Origin: Orobanche coerulescens | Taxonomy: Eukaryota > Streptophyta > Magnoliopsida > Lamiales > Orobanchaceae | DNA length: 64,000 bases | Assembly: GCA_033398695.1 (NCBI GenBank) | Contig: CM065804.1 | Location: forward strand, 7,053,001-7,117,000 | Direction of reading: 5' to 3' | In this document: positions 11,445 through 24,627 of the stretch, in pieces | How the letters are laid out: each line of letters opens with the position of its first letter | Position numbering within the stretch: the first letter of the stretch is position 1 | Position numbers and translations under genes: made by a program | The notes under the pieces: generated by a model | What the model was told of the DNA's origin: nothing | Seen by the model: only the letters and a program-made list of their open reading frames with translations | Databases searched by the model: none

Positions 11445-13022
11445 TGATAAGTGTCGCTTTGTACACTTATCCATGGTTTGTATCGATAAAATTCACCCAT
11501 AATTGAGCTAGTCTACTCGTTTTTTGCTTTTAATTTATTAGTTTTAATAATTTTATTTTTATCGGATGATGATCGGATTAAATAACTGAATTACTCAAGA
11601 AACAACATGTTTAATAAATATTCTCTTTATTGAATTTTTATATATTCATGTTGTAGGGCTTTCCGAGACGAATTCGGCGGTCTTTCCGGATTCAAAATCG
11701 AGTTATATATCAAAAGTTATCATCAGAAGAAGATGCGGGGGCAAAACGCAAAGTCCGAGAAATTCGGGCCGAAAACGTAACTATCCAAGCTTCAAATGAG
11801 CAAATTTACGTTTGAGTTACGGCCGTAACATTCGGGGGTTACAGTAGTAAGTCACCTAGTTACTACCGTAACTCCCGAATGTTACTACCGTAACTCTTGA
11901 TGATTACTATGATTTGTCTAATTTTTATACTTTTTGTGTATTATTGAGGGGATGGCTGACGTTGATCCGATCTAATGTAATAATGCTGGAGTTTTGGAGC
12001 TATTAGATGACTTTAGGTGTATAAATAGACCCCTTAGATCCTTCATCATTCATCATTCATCTTATAATTTTCCATTTTCTTGTAAACTTTTCTTTTTGTG
12101 TGAAGAACACACTTGTGTTCTTGAGTGATCTTTGTAAGTGTGGTATAACATATGTTGTTCAGAGAGTTTATTGTTTCTATCTCCTTTATCTATTAAGGGA
12201 GTTAGGATCAATTCTTTCTCTTGATTCAACTAAACATGACCACCAAAGCTTGTAATATGTGTAATAAACCCTTTATGGGCTAAGTTTCTTAAGTTGGGAT
12301 TATAAACAAGGTTAGTCATGTTATTTATGTTTGTATAAAGATATATTATGAATTACTTATTATTGTGTGTGATTTTCATTGTTTTAACAATCTTTATTTA
12401 TTTGGCCAATTAATAAAGATATTTATGATCTTCATATGTTTCGAAAGAAAATATGTTTGATTAGATCAAATGATCTTCACTCTAAGTTGTTCTAGGGGAT
12501 AGAAATATACCCCTAGTCCTTAGATGATTCATTGAGTTATTTTCACAAATCCTAATGCTATGTATTGAAGCCAGTCAACATAGAAATATAGTGGATTAAT
12601 TCAATATGTAAGGGACGTTTTATAGTTCGAAAGAGAAACCGTCTTTACAAGGAAAATCGAATCTACACAACATAATAAGTAAATTCATCTTATGATCTCC
12701 AATACATCTTTTATAAGTAATGACGAACTAAGTTTGTAATCCCAACTATTTCATTTTATCATTAATCAATCTATTAATATTGCAATCTTTTTATTTCCTT
12801 ATAATATTAGAACTATTATTGCAATTTCTTTGCAATTATTAAACCAAACTTTTTAATTGTGTGTTTCACTCACCTTAAGTATCTATAAAAAAAGACTAAT
12901 AGTGTATAATTCAAATTATAACAAAACTTCCTTGTGGGATCGATAAACCGGACTCAAAAAGTCCACTTTACTACTTGATACGATATCGTGCACTTGCGAT
13001 AGTTACACTAAAAAGCGTGTCA
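11445..13022 (+). mobile_element. 3' LTR of a Gypsy (Athila/Tat-like) element
   Basis: It starts TGATAAGTGTC after the polypurine tract and ends AAAAAGCGTGTCA. The end is preceded by 'TTCCTTGTGGGATCGATA...CACTTGCGATAG', a form common to Athila/Tat LTRs. A TATA box (TATAAATAG, about 12020) is followed by CATCATTCATCATT leader repeats. Upstream, 11814-11836 and 11874-11896 form an inverted pair (GAGTTACGGCCGTAAC / GTTACTACCGTAACTC). No left LTR of this family is in the window. Confidence 0.75.
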
Positions 13023-15928
13023 GTCGTACTCAAGTGATAACATTTATATGTTATGTTGTTCCTTTGACAATGATTGATAAGTTTGAAACCTGAGTTATGG
13101 TTGTCCAACTTGCGGACCAGTCATTGTAAAGGTCGGTTCACCCACTTTTTAGACCAAGTCTTAAAGTGAAATTTTAGCAAGTACTTCCTAACATCCAAGG
13201 CTACCTTCTCACAAATTTTGATGCCATTTGGAAACTTGGAAGGAGGTGAACCACTTAAATGAAGTTTTCACATACCACCAGTCGTCCTATCAACTAGTTC
13301 GATGTCATTTCGACCGATTTCTGACCACAAGGTTGATGGTTTTGGAATCCTAAACACCCGTTTATACATGCTCATGAAATTTTGAGGTGTTTGTGGCTAG
13401 TGAAGGGAGTTAAATCTTCAATAAAGCACTAGAGGTTCGATAAAACCAACGGCCTATCATCAGTTCAATCGTTTCTTTATGTTCGAGACCGGTGGTGCAT
13501 GGTGGCGGTTTTGTTGGATTCTCAAGACCAGTAGCTACGGTTACGTAGCATCGGTCAACATGTCATATTCACCTATACCTATCATCATTCAAATGTTTAG
13601 TTACGAGTGTAACAGTATGCATTTTGTTAACTGGATTGCGTTAACAATAAAAACCTTTATCGTCCACATGTTCATGTGCCAAAGTGCGTCACCATACGCA
13701 TTATGATGGGTTATAAATGATGAATATGACATGCGCTTTCACCCATAGTCCGCTTAAAATATACCTTGGCAGACGATCTCGTAAGTCACTTTGATGAGCC
13801 AGTCTTCCCGTCATTAGGGGGAGATGCGAACGATCATGTTCGAGTAGAACGACTTGGAATTGTCGTAGTTTGTCCCTACTGTGCCTCACCAAGTTCCCTA
13901 AAGTGACGAAATTAAATACATGCTGCAAACATGTCTGCAAGGATTGTGTCCAGTCATGGATGTTCGTCACCTATAAATGGTGATATGGTAATACCACAAA
14001 TTGTGGTAGATGGTGTTACTAGGCCGTGGATCTCATAGAGTATTGGGACGCCACTTGGTTCGATAAATACTATCGCTAAGAATGTATGCGAGCTTGCTAC
14101 ATGAAACTTGATCATATGATCAAATGAACTCATCCGTCTCATGTGATTCCGGATTATAGTCATCATTGGGGGACGCCTCAATGAATGCCAATCCATAAAG
14201 AGTACTCTATGAATAAAGCCGGTTCATGAGGACGTGGAATGTGAGTTTAATCGAACCATACTTCGTTGAAAATCTACAACGTTGTAGTCTTGGCCTAAAA
14301 TGGAAATATATGCAATTTCAGTATAAACAAAGTGATAGCCCTTTGTTGAAGTGGTGCCGACACTCCAAAGATAAGATCTATCCGTATACTTTGTCAAAGC
14401 GAGTGAGAGAAGGAGTTAAACTCACCTCATGGCGTGAGGTTTCTCATGAACGCACTGGAATCGACTACAATGACACGAAACTTAGTTGTGCTATCGTAAT
14501 GGATGTTATAACATCCACTATCTTTTCAGTTATATAGTTTCCAAAAAACTGACGTGCAGCTTGTGGTTAAATCTTATCTTAGTGGGGAACTAAGTTAAGT
14601 GATGGAAGAATCTCGTAGTGGATCAGACTCAAATCAAGTGGCTCCTGACCACGGAGCGCATCGACAAGTGATTGTCGGGAACGCATACTAAGTATATACT
14701 TAATTTGGAAGAGATATGAAGCTTTTGCGTGTAAGACTAAGGGTTTATAGTGATGTACTCTTGTGAGACTAAGAGATTCCGCTAAATCCAAAGTTAAGAA
14801 TGAAAGGATCTTGGGGACACTTGATGATGCGTATTCATCAATCGGTTTAAGGCAATCTAAGGGACGATTTCCCTAAGAGACGATAAAGTAATGCCTATAC
14901 GATTCCCAATGATTAGTCGAAGTCATCATAAGACTTGGCTCACTTAAGTGATGATGCAGTCTTGAAAAGTACGGTATTATGTACTCATGTTTGGCTCGAT
15001 GTACACATTCACAATAATCCGGTAAAGCCACTGTGATGATGGCCTAGGATGCGCTATTGACAAAAAGCTTGAAGCTTGCTCTATCTCGATAAAAAGGACA
15101 CTTGAAAACCGATACCCAAATCTGCCCAGAATGTGTTGGTCTATCTCTCATATGACCTACAGGGCAACTCACTTGCTGGAAAATGGTGAAATTGGTGCCA
15201 TTGGAATGATTTGTGTCTACTTTCCAAGGAAACCAACCATTTGATCACATCCATCATGTTGAGTGACATATGACTATTGTTGTAAAGTAGGACAGGATAT
15301 GTCCGGTAATTTGCTGAGTCAACTTCGATAGAGATTTGTGATCTGCCCAGGTCGATCTAGGTTACGTACTGTATGTGAATGAAAAGCTGTAGGTGTCTAG
15401 TTTTCATAAGTTCTTACAGTTTCGTTGATACCTATTGAATCGAAGAAGTTATGACTGATTTAGTGCATAGAGGTCAAGACTTTAGAAAACTTGATTTTCG
15501 GATAAGTCTTTAGTGACTCTGCATTTTGGATGTGTCGCGCTCTTTTTGTCCTTAAACCAAGGTTTGTTTTTCCCACTGGGTTTTCACTTGGTAAGGTTTT
15601 TAACGAGGTGACCTATGAGAACATCCATACAATGATGTGTTGTACTTCTGTTCAACTTAGACCACGAGGTATTTTCCCACTTGATTTTTCCTTGGTATAG
15701 TTGTGAGGGCAACTTGACATCTGACTCCTATGATTTGAGGTACTCATCAGGGTGAGTCATTATGTATACATCAGGGGAGTATACATGACATGTTGTGTTG
15801 GTGCGTTGCAATCTTTTCCTCATCAAGCCTTTATTTTTCCCATTTGGTTTTGTTTTGGCTTGGAATAGGTTTTTACGAAGGCAACATCTTATGCACCATT
15901 GTTGTATTAGTGCTCGACACAGGGGGAG
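13023..15928 (+). mobile_element. Decayed Copia (Ale/Retrofit-like) pol region
   Basis: No long frame survives, but family landmarks are readable in order: HFDEPVFPSLGGD at 13787-13825 (integrase-RT linker), ERTGIDYNDT then MDVIT near 14447-14510 (RT motif of Retrofit-type Copia), and the repeated non-coding 'TTTTTCCCA(C/T)T(G/T)GGTTTT' and 'AACGAGG' blocks at 15560-15900 that follow RNase H in these elements. It ends at the polypurine tract CACAGGGGGAG before the LTR at 15929. Stops and frameshifts are too many to list. Confidence 0.65.
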
Positions 15929-16165
15929 TGTTCCGGGAATTATTATTCCCGTGATGTGTCTTACCTAATACTGGTTGTAGATACATAGATGGAAGGTTCT
16001 AGATCCTTCTAGAGGTAGTAGGATCCTATTAGATGTCTTACCTTATCTAGGAATTCTATGTATGGAAGGACTCTCATTGTAATGCATATATAAGGGCCCC
16101 TCTATCATTGTTATGAATGCAATTGATTGACTCTATTTACAGTCTTTTTACTTTCTCCTGAAACA
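15929..16165 (+). mobile_element. 3' LTR of the Ale-like Copia relic (237 bp)
   Basis: It runs from TGTTCCGGGAATT to TCCTGAAACA. It contains a TATA-like ATGCATATATAAGG near 16083 and is matched, in reverse orientation, by 58491-58721. The length fits the short LTRs of the Ale lineage. Confidence 0.7.
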
Positions 16166-16601
16166 AATATTAATATTTTTGTTAATTTTATTAAAAAGAT
16201 AACTCATAGTTGAAATGTAACAAAATATAAAAAAAACGACAAAAATAAAAAAGAGAAGTACTAATGATTATACCGTCATTCATAATATATGTCGATTTAA
16301 GTCATTTTTTATTCAAAATATGTAGTTTTATAACACGAATATTATATTAAATATCATTATAGTGTCAAAATAAAATTATAGGTCAACTTCTATTATCAAA
16401 TTAATATTCGATGTCACTTCAGGGTACCAATATGTATTGAATTAAATTCGATTAAATTTCTTAATTTATGTAAAAAAATAATATATTAATGTATATTTTG
16501 AATTGGATGAAGTAAAGTAAATATCAAACTGAATGATTATGTAATATTGAGATAAATATGAATTAATAATTCTTCATATATTTACACCAACTATTAATGT
16601 A
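16166..16601. other. AT-rich spacer, no feature seen
   Basis: About 430 bp of AT-rich sequence between the Ale-like LTR and the Copia target site. I see no frame, repeat or TIR here. Confidence 0.6.
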
Positions 16602-16606
16602 TTAAT

Positions 16607-17599
16607 TGTTAGAATAATTCGATACTTGGTCGTGTATTACAAAAATATTCTGAACTTAAACTATAAAAAGAACAGAAACGAAAGATTACACTTGTAATGA
16701 ACGAACAATTTTTTTAATATACTACAAAGATCGTCCGAAGCTGTAGCTTCTGCCCGCAAGACGAGAATACGCCCCGGTAGTGCTCACGGTGAAGCGGCTC
16801 GTCCCCAAAGGTTAAAACGATCTGAACGTCCCGGCAGATGGCACCGCAACCCGGCCAGCACTGCGAATCGAGTGGAACAAAGATGAATCAGTATGATATA
16901 CTCTCAATCAGTATGATTTTCGTGTGTTTGCAATGAGCAGAATCTTTGACATATATATAGCATTCCTTGATCATGTGAAGGGACTCATAGCCATTACTCC
17001 TGCCATGATGGCTGGCAGTTTCAGACGCCCAAAGGGCTGGTCGGATGAAGAGTCTTGCCAACTCAAGAGTCAAGCCAGCTCAAGAGTCTTGTCCATGCCA
17101 AAAGGCTACTGGACTTACGGATTTGGGCCAAAAAGATAGGCCCAAACACCAGCCCAAAGCACCAAGATCCAAGATCTGGTCCTGGGCCTGAGCCCGAGCC
17201 CGAGCCCGAGCCCGTGCCCGTGCCCGACCCGACCCGACCCGGACGGACGGTCGGTCGGTCGGCGGCGGCGCGCGTGTGTGTGTGTGTGTGCGCGAGGACA
17301 CCCATGCACACCAACCCACTTGTTATTAAGCCCATAAAGGCAAAGACTTTAAATACAAGTCAAAACCTCCATCCACAATCAATGTGGGATAACTAACATC
17401 ATGTTAGTTCCTACTCCAACATCCAACTTTAACATATAATATCTCACTCACCGGAAATCGGTTTAGAAATATTAAATATACCACGTTCATCTACTCATGA
17501 CGTAGATTAACATTCAATAAATATTTTAATTAAATAATAATTATTTAATTAACAATATTTATTCTTAATAAATGGTTAATTACTAAACCATTTCCAACA
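16607..17599 (-). mobile_element. 3' LTR of the Copia element (993 bp)
   Basis: On the plus strand it starts TGTTAGAATAATTCG and ends CCATTTCCAACA. It carries a (CCCGAG)n/(CCCGTG)n hexanucleotide run (17190-17226), CCCGA repeats and a (GT)n run (17272-17290). The other LTR is 927 bp, mainly because its hexanucleotide run is shorter. Several frames across this GC-rich run are repeat artefacts. Confidence 0.92.
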
Positions 17600-18147
17600 A
17601 TCCCCCACATGAGTGAGAATGCCAATGCAAAATGAATGCAAATGCATAGTTCAGTCCTCAAGAGACAATATTGCATTTGGCTAGGTGGCTTGTGACCTTG
17701 AACCTATCCATTGTCAACATCATCGAGTATATTGGCGGCATAGTGGTCATGAAAACCTTGAACTAGTCCTCCATGGTGTATACTGAGACAATAATATAGA
17801 CACAATATCATCTCAATTCCTTCCGTTCTAACGTTTTGTGTCCTTTTCGGCCTTGGACACCCCTTTGGATTCATAAGTGTATCAACCTGACGGCCCTCAC
17901 TTCACACTTATATAGGTGATTCTTATTCCCAAGTATCCTACTATACTTGACCTCTCCGAGATAATCAAGAATCATTAAAAATCATAAGACTTAACCTCAC
18001 CACATGTAGGTAATCAATCACTCCCGTTCTCGAGAGAATAGGTATGTTTGAGTGTTTTAACACACGGATTATTATAACCGTTATCCCATTGAACCAAGCT
18101 CTTGGGATCCTCCAATCTACAAGGTTGGGTTTCCGCTATAATCATCC
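17600..18147 (-). mobile_element. Copia 3' non-coding interior
   Basis: This lies between the pol stop and the 3' LTR and holds the polypurine tract next to the LTR (plus strand ATCCCCCACATGAG). A diverged version occurs at about 33400-33777, showing a second, older element of the same family. Confidence 0.75.
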
Positions 18148-19306
18148 TTAAGATGTGGATTTAACACCCATTCCCTCTAACAATTTATACATTTGATCTC
18201 GATTAATACTCTTCGTCAATGGATCCGCCAGATTATCTATTGACCTTACATAGTCAATTAAGATAATCCCACTCAAGATCAAATGTCTCACGGCATTATG
18301 TCGTCGAATATGTCGAGACTTACCGTTATAAAATATATTTTGTGCCCGTCGATAGCGACTTGGCTATCACGGTGTATCAACACGAGGCATGTGTCTCGTC
18401 GACATGGAATATCCTCGAGGAAATTTTTAAGCCATTCACCTTCTTCACTAGCTTTATCCAAAGCTATGAATTCAGATTCCATGGTAGACCTAGCAATACA
18501 AGTTTGTTTCTTGGACTTCCAAGATACAGCACCACCTCCAATAGTGAACACATATCCACTCGTAGAAAATGAGTCTTTCGATTCGGATATCCAATTAGCA
18601 TCACAATACCCTTCAAGTACAAAGGCTCTCTTGAATAATGAATCGCAAAGTTCCGAGTATATTTTAAATAACTCAAGACTCGCTCTAGAGCCCTCCAATG
18701 TTCTTTACTTGGATTAGTGTAGCTACTCAACTTGTGAACCGAACATGCTATATCAGACGGGTACAATTTGTGAGATACATCAAACTCCCAATGATCTTAG
18801 CATATTCATCTTGACCCACAGTTCACCCTTATGATAATTCGGATGAACATTAGGTTCCCAAGGAGTCTTAGCAATGGGTTTATCAAAAGCGTTGAATTTC
18901 CTTAACACTTTCTCAACATAATGAGATTGCGTCAAAGCAATTCCGTTAGGCGTTTTCAGAATCTTAATTCCAAGAATAGTATCAGCCAAACCCATGTCTT
19001 TCATGCTAAAATTCTTACTTAGCATTCGTTTCGTTTCACCAATCACACGAGAGTTGCTACCCATTATCAAAATGTCATCTACATATAGACAAACAATGAC
19101 GTAATTGTCACCCGTTTTCTTAACATAGACACATTTGTCACTCTCATTAATATTGAAACCATTTGACAACATCACTTCGTCAAATTTCAAATGCCACCGC
19201 AGAGGTGCTTGTTTCAAACCATATAAAGACCGTTGTAGTTTGCATACCATGTGCTCTTTCCCAGGTACTGCAAACCCTTCCGGTTGTTTCATATAGATTT
19301 CATCTT
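18148..19306 (-). pseudogene. Copia pol, 3' part: RT second half and RNase H
   Basis: On the minus strand the coding sequence resumes with LEDEIYMKQPEGF directly after the nested element. It passes YVDD, the RT catalytic motif (19074-19085), and KQAPLRWHLKFDEV. After frameshifts near 18.78 and 18.70 kb it reads GYCDANW and [19 protein letters not shown] of RNase H. After another near 18.33 kb it reads [17 protein letters not shown] and NLADPLTKSI, ending TAA at 18148-18150. Catalytic residues are present, but at least three frameshifts and the nested insertion make it non-functional. Confidence 0.88.
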
Positions 19307-19311
19307 CTAGC

Positions 19312-22071
19312 TGTAACACCCCCAATCCACTCAGGGATATTACACGCCGTAGACCCTCTCCTCGAGGATCTACCAGGCTGATAACTAAAATCAAACATCT
19401 AAACATCGCCTTTAAGGCTAAAATGACTCAGTAGACCGACTTGGTCTTTCAATAATAACATACAACTCATTCCCAAACACATACCCACGCAGGGGTCAAA
19501 ATAAAATAAACTCCCGTACAACGGGGAAAAGATACCGCAAATGGAAAAGAAAATACAATGGACCAATACGACATCAACGGAACCTCGTGTGATTAGTATC
19601 GTTCATCTTTCATCATCCTTCGTGCCGACCACGTGCTATGCTCCAAAACCCGAATGCAAAATAGACATCCACCCCGAATACTCGGGGTTAGCAAAACTCC
19701 TTTGTTTTGCTAGTGCAAGTACAAGTGCAAAAATACGAGCCATACAATACAAGTTCCAAGAACAATAATAATCAGGAATCCTCAAAGATCCAAACGTAAA
19801 GAAAAGTACTTCCCGAGGCAAGAGTTTGGGTAAACATTTCCAAAACCGAAAGATCGCAAATAAGGGAAACAATTTACAAAACAGTTTAAAATGCCATCGA
19901 GAGTTTTAATAGAAAACAATTTAGGATTATAAAATCCTTCTCTTTCCAAAAGATCGATAGGTCACACCAAACGTTTGTTTTCGCAAATAGGAAATCACCA
20001 ACAATTTACGGTCAAAGCCCAACATCACGTGTCCTCAACGGACGTAAAATCAACGAAACATAATCACGCACGCGCATCGCCTAGACCGGGACGATACCAC
20101 CGACATCCCACTCGAGGCCTCGAAGGACCCTCCCGAGTGGCTAGCGAAACAAATCACATACATCTCACGGTTGGATCAATCGCTTGTTGCATCCTGGCCA
20201 CATGATCGCATGCCATGTGCCACCGTAGATTATCTCGTGCTCTCACGGTTGGACCAATCACTTGTTGCATCGACCACATGATCACGTGCCATGTGTCCGT
20301 AGACCTTCAACCATATCCACACATTCACACAAATAACATATTACATCAAGGATATTCAAACAATTCGCAAGAGGCATCAAACACTTAGCAAAACACCACG
20401 TCAAACCACAACGCACCGAAATGAAATAATATGCGCCACACGCAATACCAAGTGCAACATCAACACCAAACATATCCATAGAGTTCACATAGTCATTCTC
20501 AAACCACACCATTTACAAAACACACGCGTTTTGAAAGCAAGCCTTTAACAAGGCTAAACCGAATCTTTTGAAAGTTGAAACACACGATCAAATAAACACA
20601 TAGAGACGGTTACTAATTATCATATCCACAAAACAAGAATTGTATGGACAAGGTACTTGCCTCGATACCACGAGCACGGAACCACGAACGGATACGGCTC
20701 AACCGGGAAGCTTGGGCGCCCGATGCTAGCGAAAAGGAATACGACGAGCGGAGCGGAAGAATCAAGCACGACCGCGAGGAACCGGCGAAAATGAACCTAA
20801 CGATTCGAATAGCACAATCACAACCACTTCTAAACGATTACGGAAATGGAATACACCGGAAACCCGCCTACGATTCATGTATATTCGCACAAAAATAACA
20901 ACGAGGCGGACCACAACCAAACCCTCTCGATTCCGTAAAACTATGAAAATATACCATGAATCCGTAGGAAAACTAATGATGTCAACAAGATTAATCATAT
21001 TCATCAAGAATCCATCAACAAAGCGGAAAGAATCGGACAAAACCCCAAAATCCCCAATTATCCAAAAAGGTAGGGTTAAAGGAATTCTTACCTCTTGATG
21101 AATCAAGCATTCAAATCCAAAACCACGGGTTAGATCCGCAATCCGAGCCACCCGATCGAAAAGGAATGAAGAAATTTACACAAGTAAGTGATAGATGGAG
21201 GAACTCTCCCTCTCAAGTCTCTCTCTCTCGCGCACGGTTGAAGAAGGGGAGGAAATGAACGATTCTGCCGAAACAACACATTTATAGTGTAACACAGCGA
21301 GAACTATCGGCCGGCCTATCGGCCGATAGGCCAACCGATAGCCATCTTGAAAGTAGGCGGAGAGTCTATCGACCCCCTATCGGGAAAGGCTCTGGAAGTG
21401 CTCGGCCAAAATCGAACGACCATAACTCTCTCGTTCGGACTCCGATTGACTCACCGTTTGAACCATTGGAAAGCTAACTCGATGTTCTATAATATTGCAA
21501 AGATTTATAATTTTTGGAGTTACCAAAAATTAATGGTGATCTAACAAAGACGAACTCATACTCAGAAAAGTCGTTTAGAAATCCTGAATTCAACAAAACG
21601 ACACCGAAACCCGAACCTGAATACGAACCAAAGATACGGTTACGAAGTACTCACAAAGACGAATCTAAGAGCTAGTAGGACACACAATTCCGACCACCCG
21701 AAGGCTCGAAATTCGACAACGGAAGGTAATTACCCCAAACTTTGGGAAATTACGAAAATGGCCCAAATGCCCGAAAATCACGATACGTGATCGAATAACC
21801 AAACCGAAGTTCACAACACGTCTAACAAAGTTAAACGGACTTGCGGGAAACTTCAAAGCAGTTTGGTCGAGATTCGCAAGAATCGAACTCAAGCGCGGAA
21901 AAGTCGCTAAAAAGCACGGAACTCAACAAAACGACACCGAAACGAACTCGGATGTCAAAAAGTGTAGAATTAATCATTCTCAGAATGACGAAACGGTCAT
22001 GAGCGAGTCGTCAAAACGGACTTCCGCCGAAAAAAAGAAATTACTGGAAATCGAAAATTGCGGATATTACA
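19312..22071 (-). mobile_element. 3' LTR of nested LTR-B element
   Basis: It repeats at 24628-27385 with scattered substitutions and small indels. Read on the minus strand it starts TGTAATATCCGC. The U3 holds a perfect 20-bp palindrome (21313-21332, GGCCTATCGG and its complement) with partial copies around it, some 25 bp upstream of a TATA box (plus strand TTTATAG, 21281-21287). Frames seen inside occur in both LTRs and are not genes. Confidence 0.93.
21300..21400 (-). promoter_or_regulatory. CTATCGGCCGATAG palindrome cluster upstream of LTR-B TATA
   Basis: Within 100 bp are CTATCGGCCGG, the perfect 20-bp palindrome at 21313-21332, ACCGATAG, and CTATCGACCCCCTATCGGG. The 5' LTR has the same cluster (about 26615-26700; core palindrome 26630-26647). 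Placement just before the TATA box matches the arrays in LTR-A and in the SIRE-like LTR, with a different sequence. Confidence 0.75.
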
Positions 22072-24627
22072 TTCTACCCTCCTTAAAAGAAGTTTCGTCC
22101 CGAAACTTAAAACAAGTAGGGAGAAGAAATATTCCGCCAGGAAAAACTCAACGAGATACACAAGAATGCGTAACTAACGCCCAACGGCGAAATGTTACAA
22201 ACAACGCAAAGGAGTATACGGCGTGAAAACACGCTCCACGGCGACCAACACAACGTCGCCGTTAGGGATATAATAAAAACAACAAGTGACAACGTCATCA
22301 AGCGGATAATATAGCCAAGTCAATTATCCGACAATCACAAATCACAACGAGCGAAAATCAATATGATTGACCAACCCAACGGTACACCAATCAAAACGCG
22401 AGTCAACCGAACAAACACGAAATCCCACCGCCTAAGGGTGGAAGATCGAAAACGAAACTAATTTCCCGAATCAAGGGAATTACGAAGGAGCCCGAATGTT
22501 CGCCAATCACGAACGAGGTCAATATAAACCGAACAATCAAACGATCAAACCACAACGATCGAGACAACAAAGATCGAAGAATCATGTTCGAATCACAAAG
22601 AACAATAAAGTTCAAACAACAACTCCCGGGGATGATCCGGTGAGAACTACAAGACATGCATTGCCAAGATCCGCAGGAAGGGAATAGCGATTGAAAAGTC
22701 ACAACGACAACGAGTTATTCGAAATAACACCACACTCGTTCGATCAACAAAAGCAAGGAGCGGGACAAGCTCGAAATGTCAACGAACATAAATGAGTCGG
22801 CAGTCGAAAACACAAGAGTTCCAAAGCCGATCCACTTCGAATAAAAGAACTAGTAGAACCAGATGATGTCACTCCCAAACAAGGTTCACAAGAATCGAAT
22901 GAACCCGAAAAAGTAACATCGATAACCAGATCGACCCACAACAAGATCACGGCTCGTTCGGACGATGAAACCGAAATATAGAACAAGTTCATAAAGTACC
23001 AACGATCACGAGCGAATCGGCTGAGAAAGAGAAAATACGAAGTCTAAAAACAACACGGGTACTACATTCGACCTCTTATAAAGGAAGGTGACGACACAAC
23101 AAGCAACCGATGAAACATCCTTCAAAGGCCTCTCAAAGCCGATTCGATATCTGTCTTTGAAGCGCGAACTCCGAAAGTCTCGGTAGCCAATTCACAACCG
23201 AATTCGGTGTCCTCGAGTCCACACTTGAAATGTGTCATCGACGAGAAAGACAATTTACACGTGCATGCCCGGCACATCACGATTGAAACGTCTCGGCTCG
23301 GCATACCGAAAATATAAATGCTCGATACAATGGATCAAAACACCGCAAAACAACATACCGAGATGCCAACTCGGCATAACATATCAACGCATACAAAAAT
23401 CACAACAACAACGGCATCATTGAAGATTACAACATCCCGAACGGTACCATCACACAATCACAAACATCATGAAACAATCACCCATGTGTATAACGCATAA
23501 AAATCCGTGCTTTAACAACTCACACTAGTGCGACAATACGCAATCACCACGAGGCGATAAACAGTAAACACCAGTTCACACCTCTCACAGAGGGCCAACA
23601 AAACATATGCGTGGCGGACGACTCGACACTCACGCCACCAATTCAATCACAATTCGGGGTTGACACCGTAACGAAAGTTCGAAAACCATACACGCATTTC
23701 CGGTCCGCAAACAGGAATGATAGGTTTTAAAAATGAAAACCACCTTTTGAAAACAGTTTGGAAACAACAGTTGATCTTGAGTATCATTTTACAAAAAGTA
23801 GTACAAACACCATTATCGAGACTTTGAAAATCATCTTGCGTTTGAACAAAAATGAGGACACCTTTCCTTTAGTGAAAAACTTTCAAAAATTATTCGACCC
23901 TTGGGTCTAAGCAACTGCATTTGAAAATATCTCAAAAAAAAATATTTTTGGTCCTCAACCGGAAAATTTTTGAAATGTATTGCGGCATTAGAAAACACCT
24001 TGAAAACACCGCAAGAAAATAATTCGCTTTAAAAGTACGTCTCGAATTTCAATTTTCTAAGATACTCAAGGTTTTCAAAAAAATAATTCAATGGGTTAGA
24101 ATGCTCAAAGAGGTCGATGACGGTAGTACTTATCAAAACTCACAAAATCATTTGAAAACACCCAACTACCGTCAAAACGGTCAAGGTCAACAACTCGGTT
24201 AAAGGAATCGATTTTCGAAATAAAATTCAGTCGGTAAGATACCGCAAGCTATTACAAAGGAACTCACGCAGCGGAAAAAAAAAGAAATAGAGTCCAACAT
24301 GCACAATCCAGCAACTACTCCTCACATGAAAGAAATATGAGAGTCAAATAGTCACGTATCAAGAAATCAAAATCCATAAGAGGATTCCGTCACTTAGCAA
24401 ATAAATCATAAAAATAGCTCGTGTCACACGAGGCACAACACAAAGAAGGAGACTTACGCCACAGTCGCACGAAGATGATGATCGCCCACGATACTAATCA
24501 CGACCAACAAACTCGGGCAGACGCGTCGCGACACGACTCGATCGAGATAAAATCCGACGAGACAAAAACTCGATAGACACCATCGACCCGGCCTAGGTTT
24601 CCACAACCTAAGCTCCGATACCATTTA
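22072..24627 (-). mobile_element. Interior of nested LTR-B element, non-coding
   Basis: Next to the 3' LTR it has the polypurine tract (plus strand TCTACCCTCCTTAAAAG) preceded by the complement of TTTCGGGACGAAAC. Next to the 5' LTR it has the minus-strand primer site TGGTATCGGAGC (plus strand GCTCCGATACCA, 24612-24623). No retroviral domain is recognisable; small frames are scattered on both strands. Several short blocks resemble the LTR-A interior. Confidence 0.85.

Noticed and set aside
17055..17396. Several Arg/Pro/Gly-rich frames on both strands
   Set aside because: Produced by the CCCGAG/CCCGTG and GT repeats of the Copia LTR; open in most frames because of the repeat.
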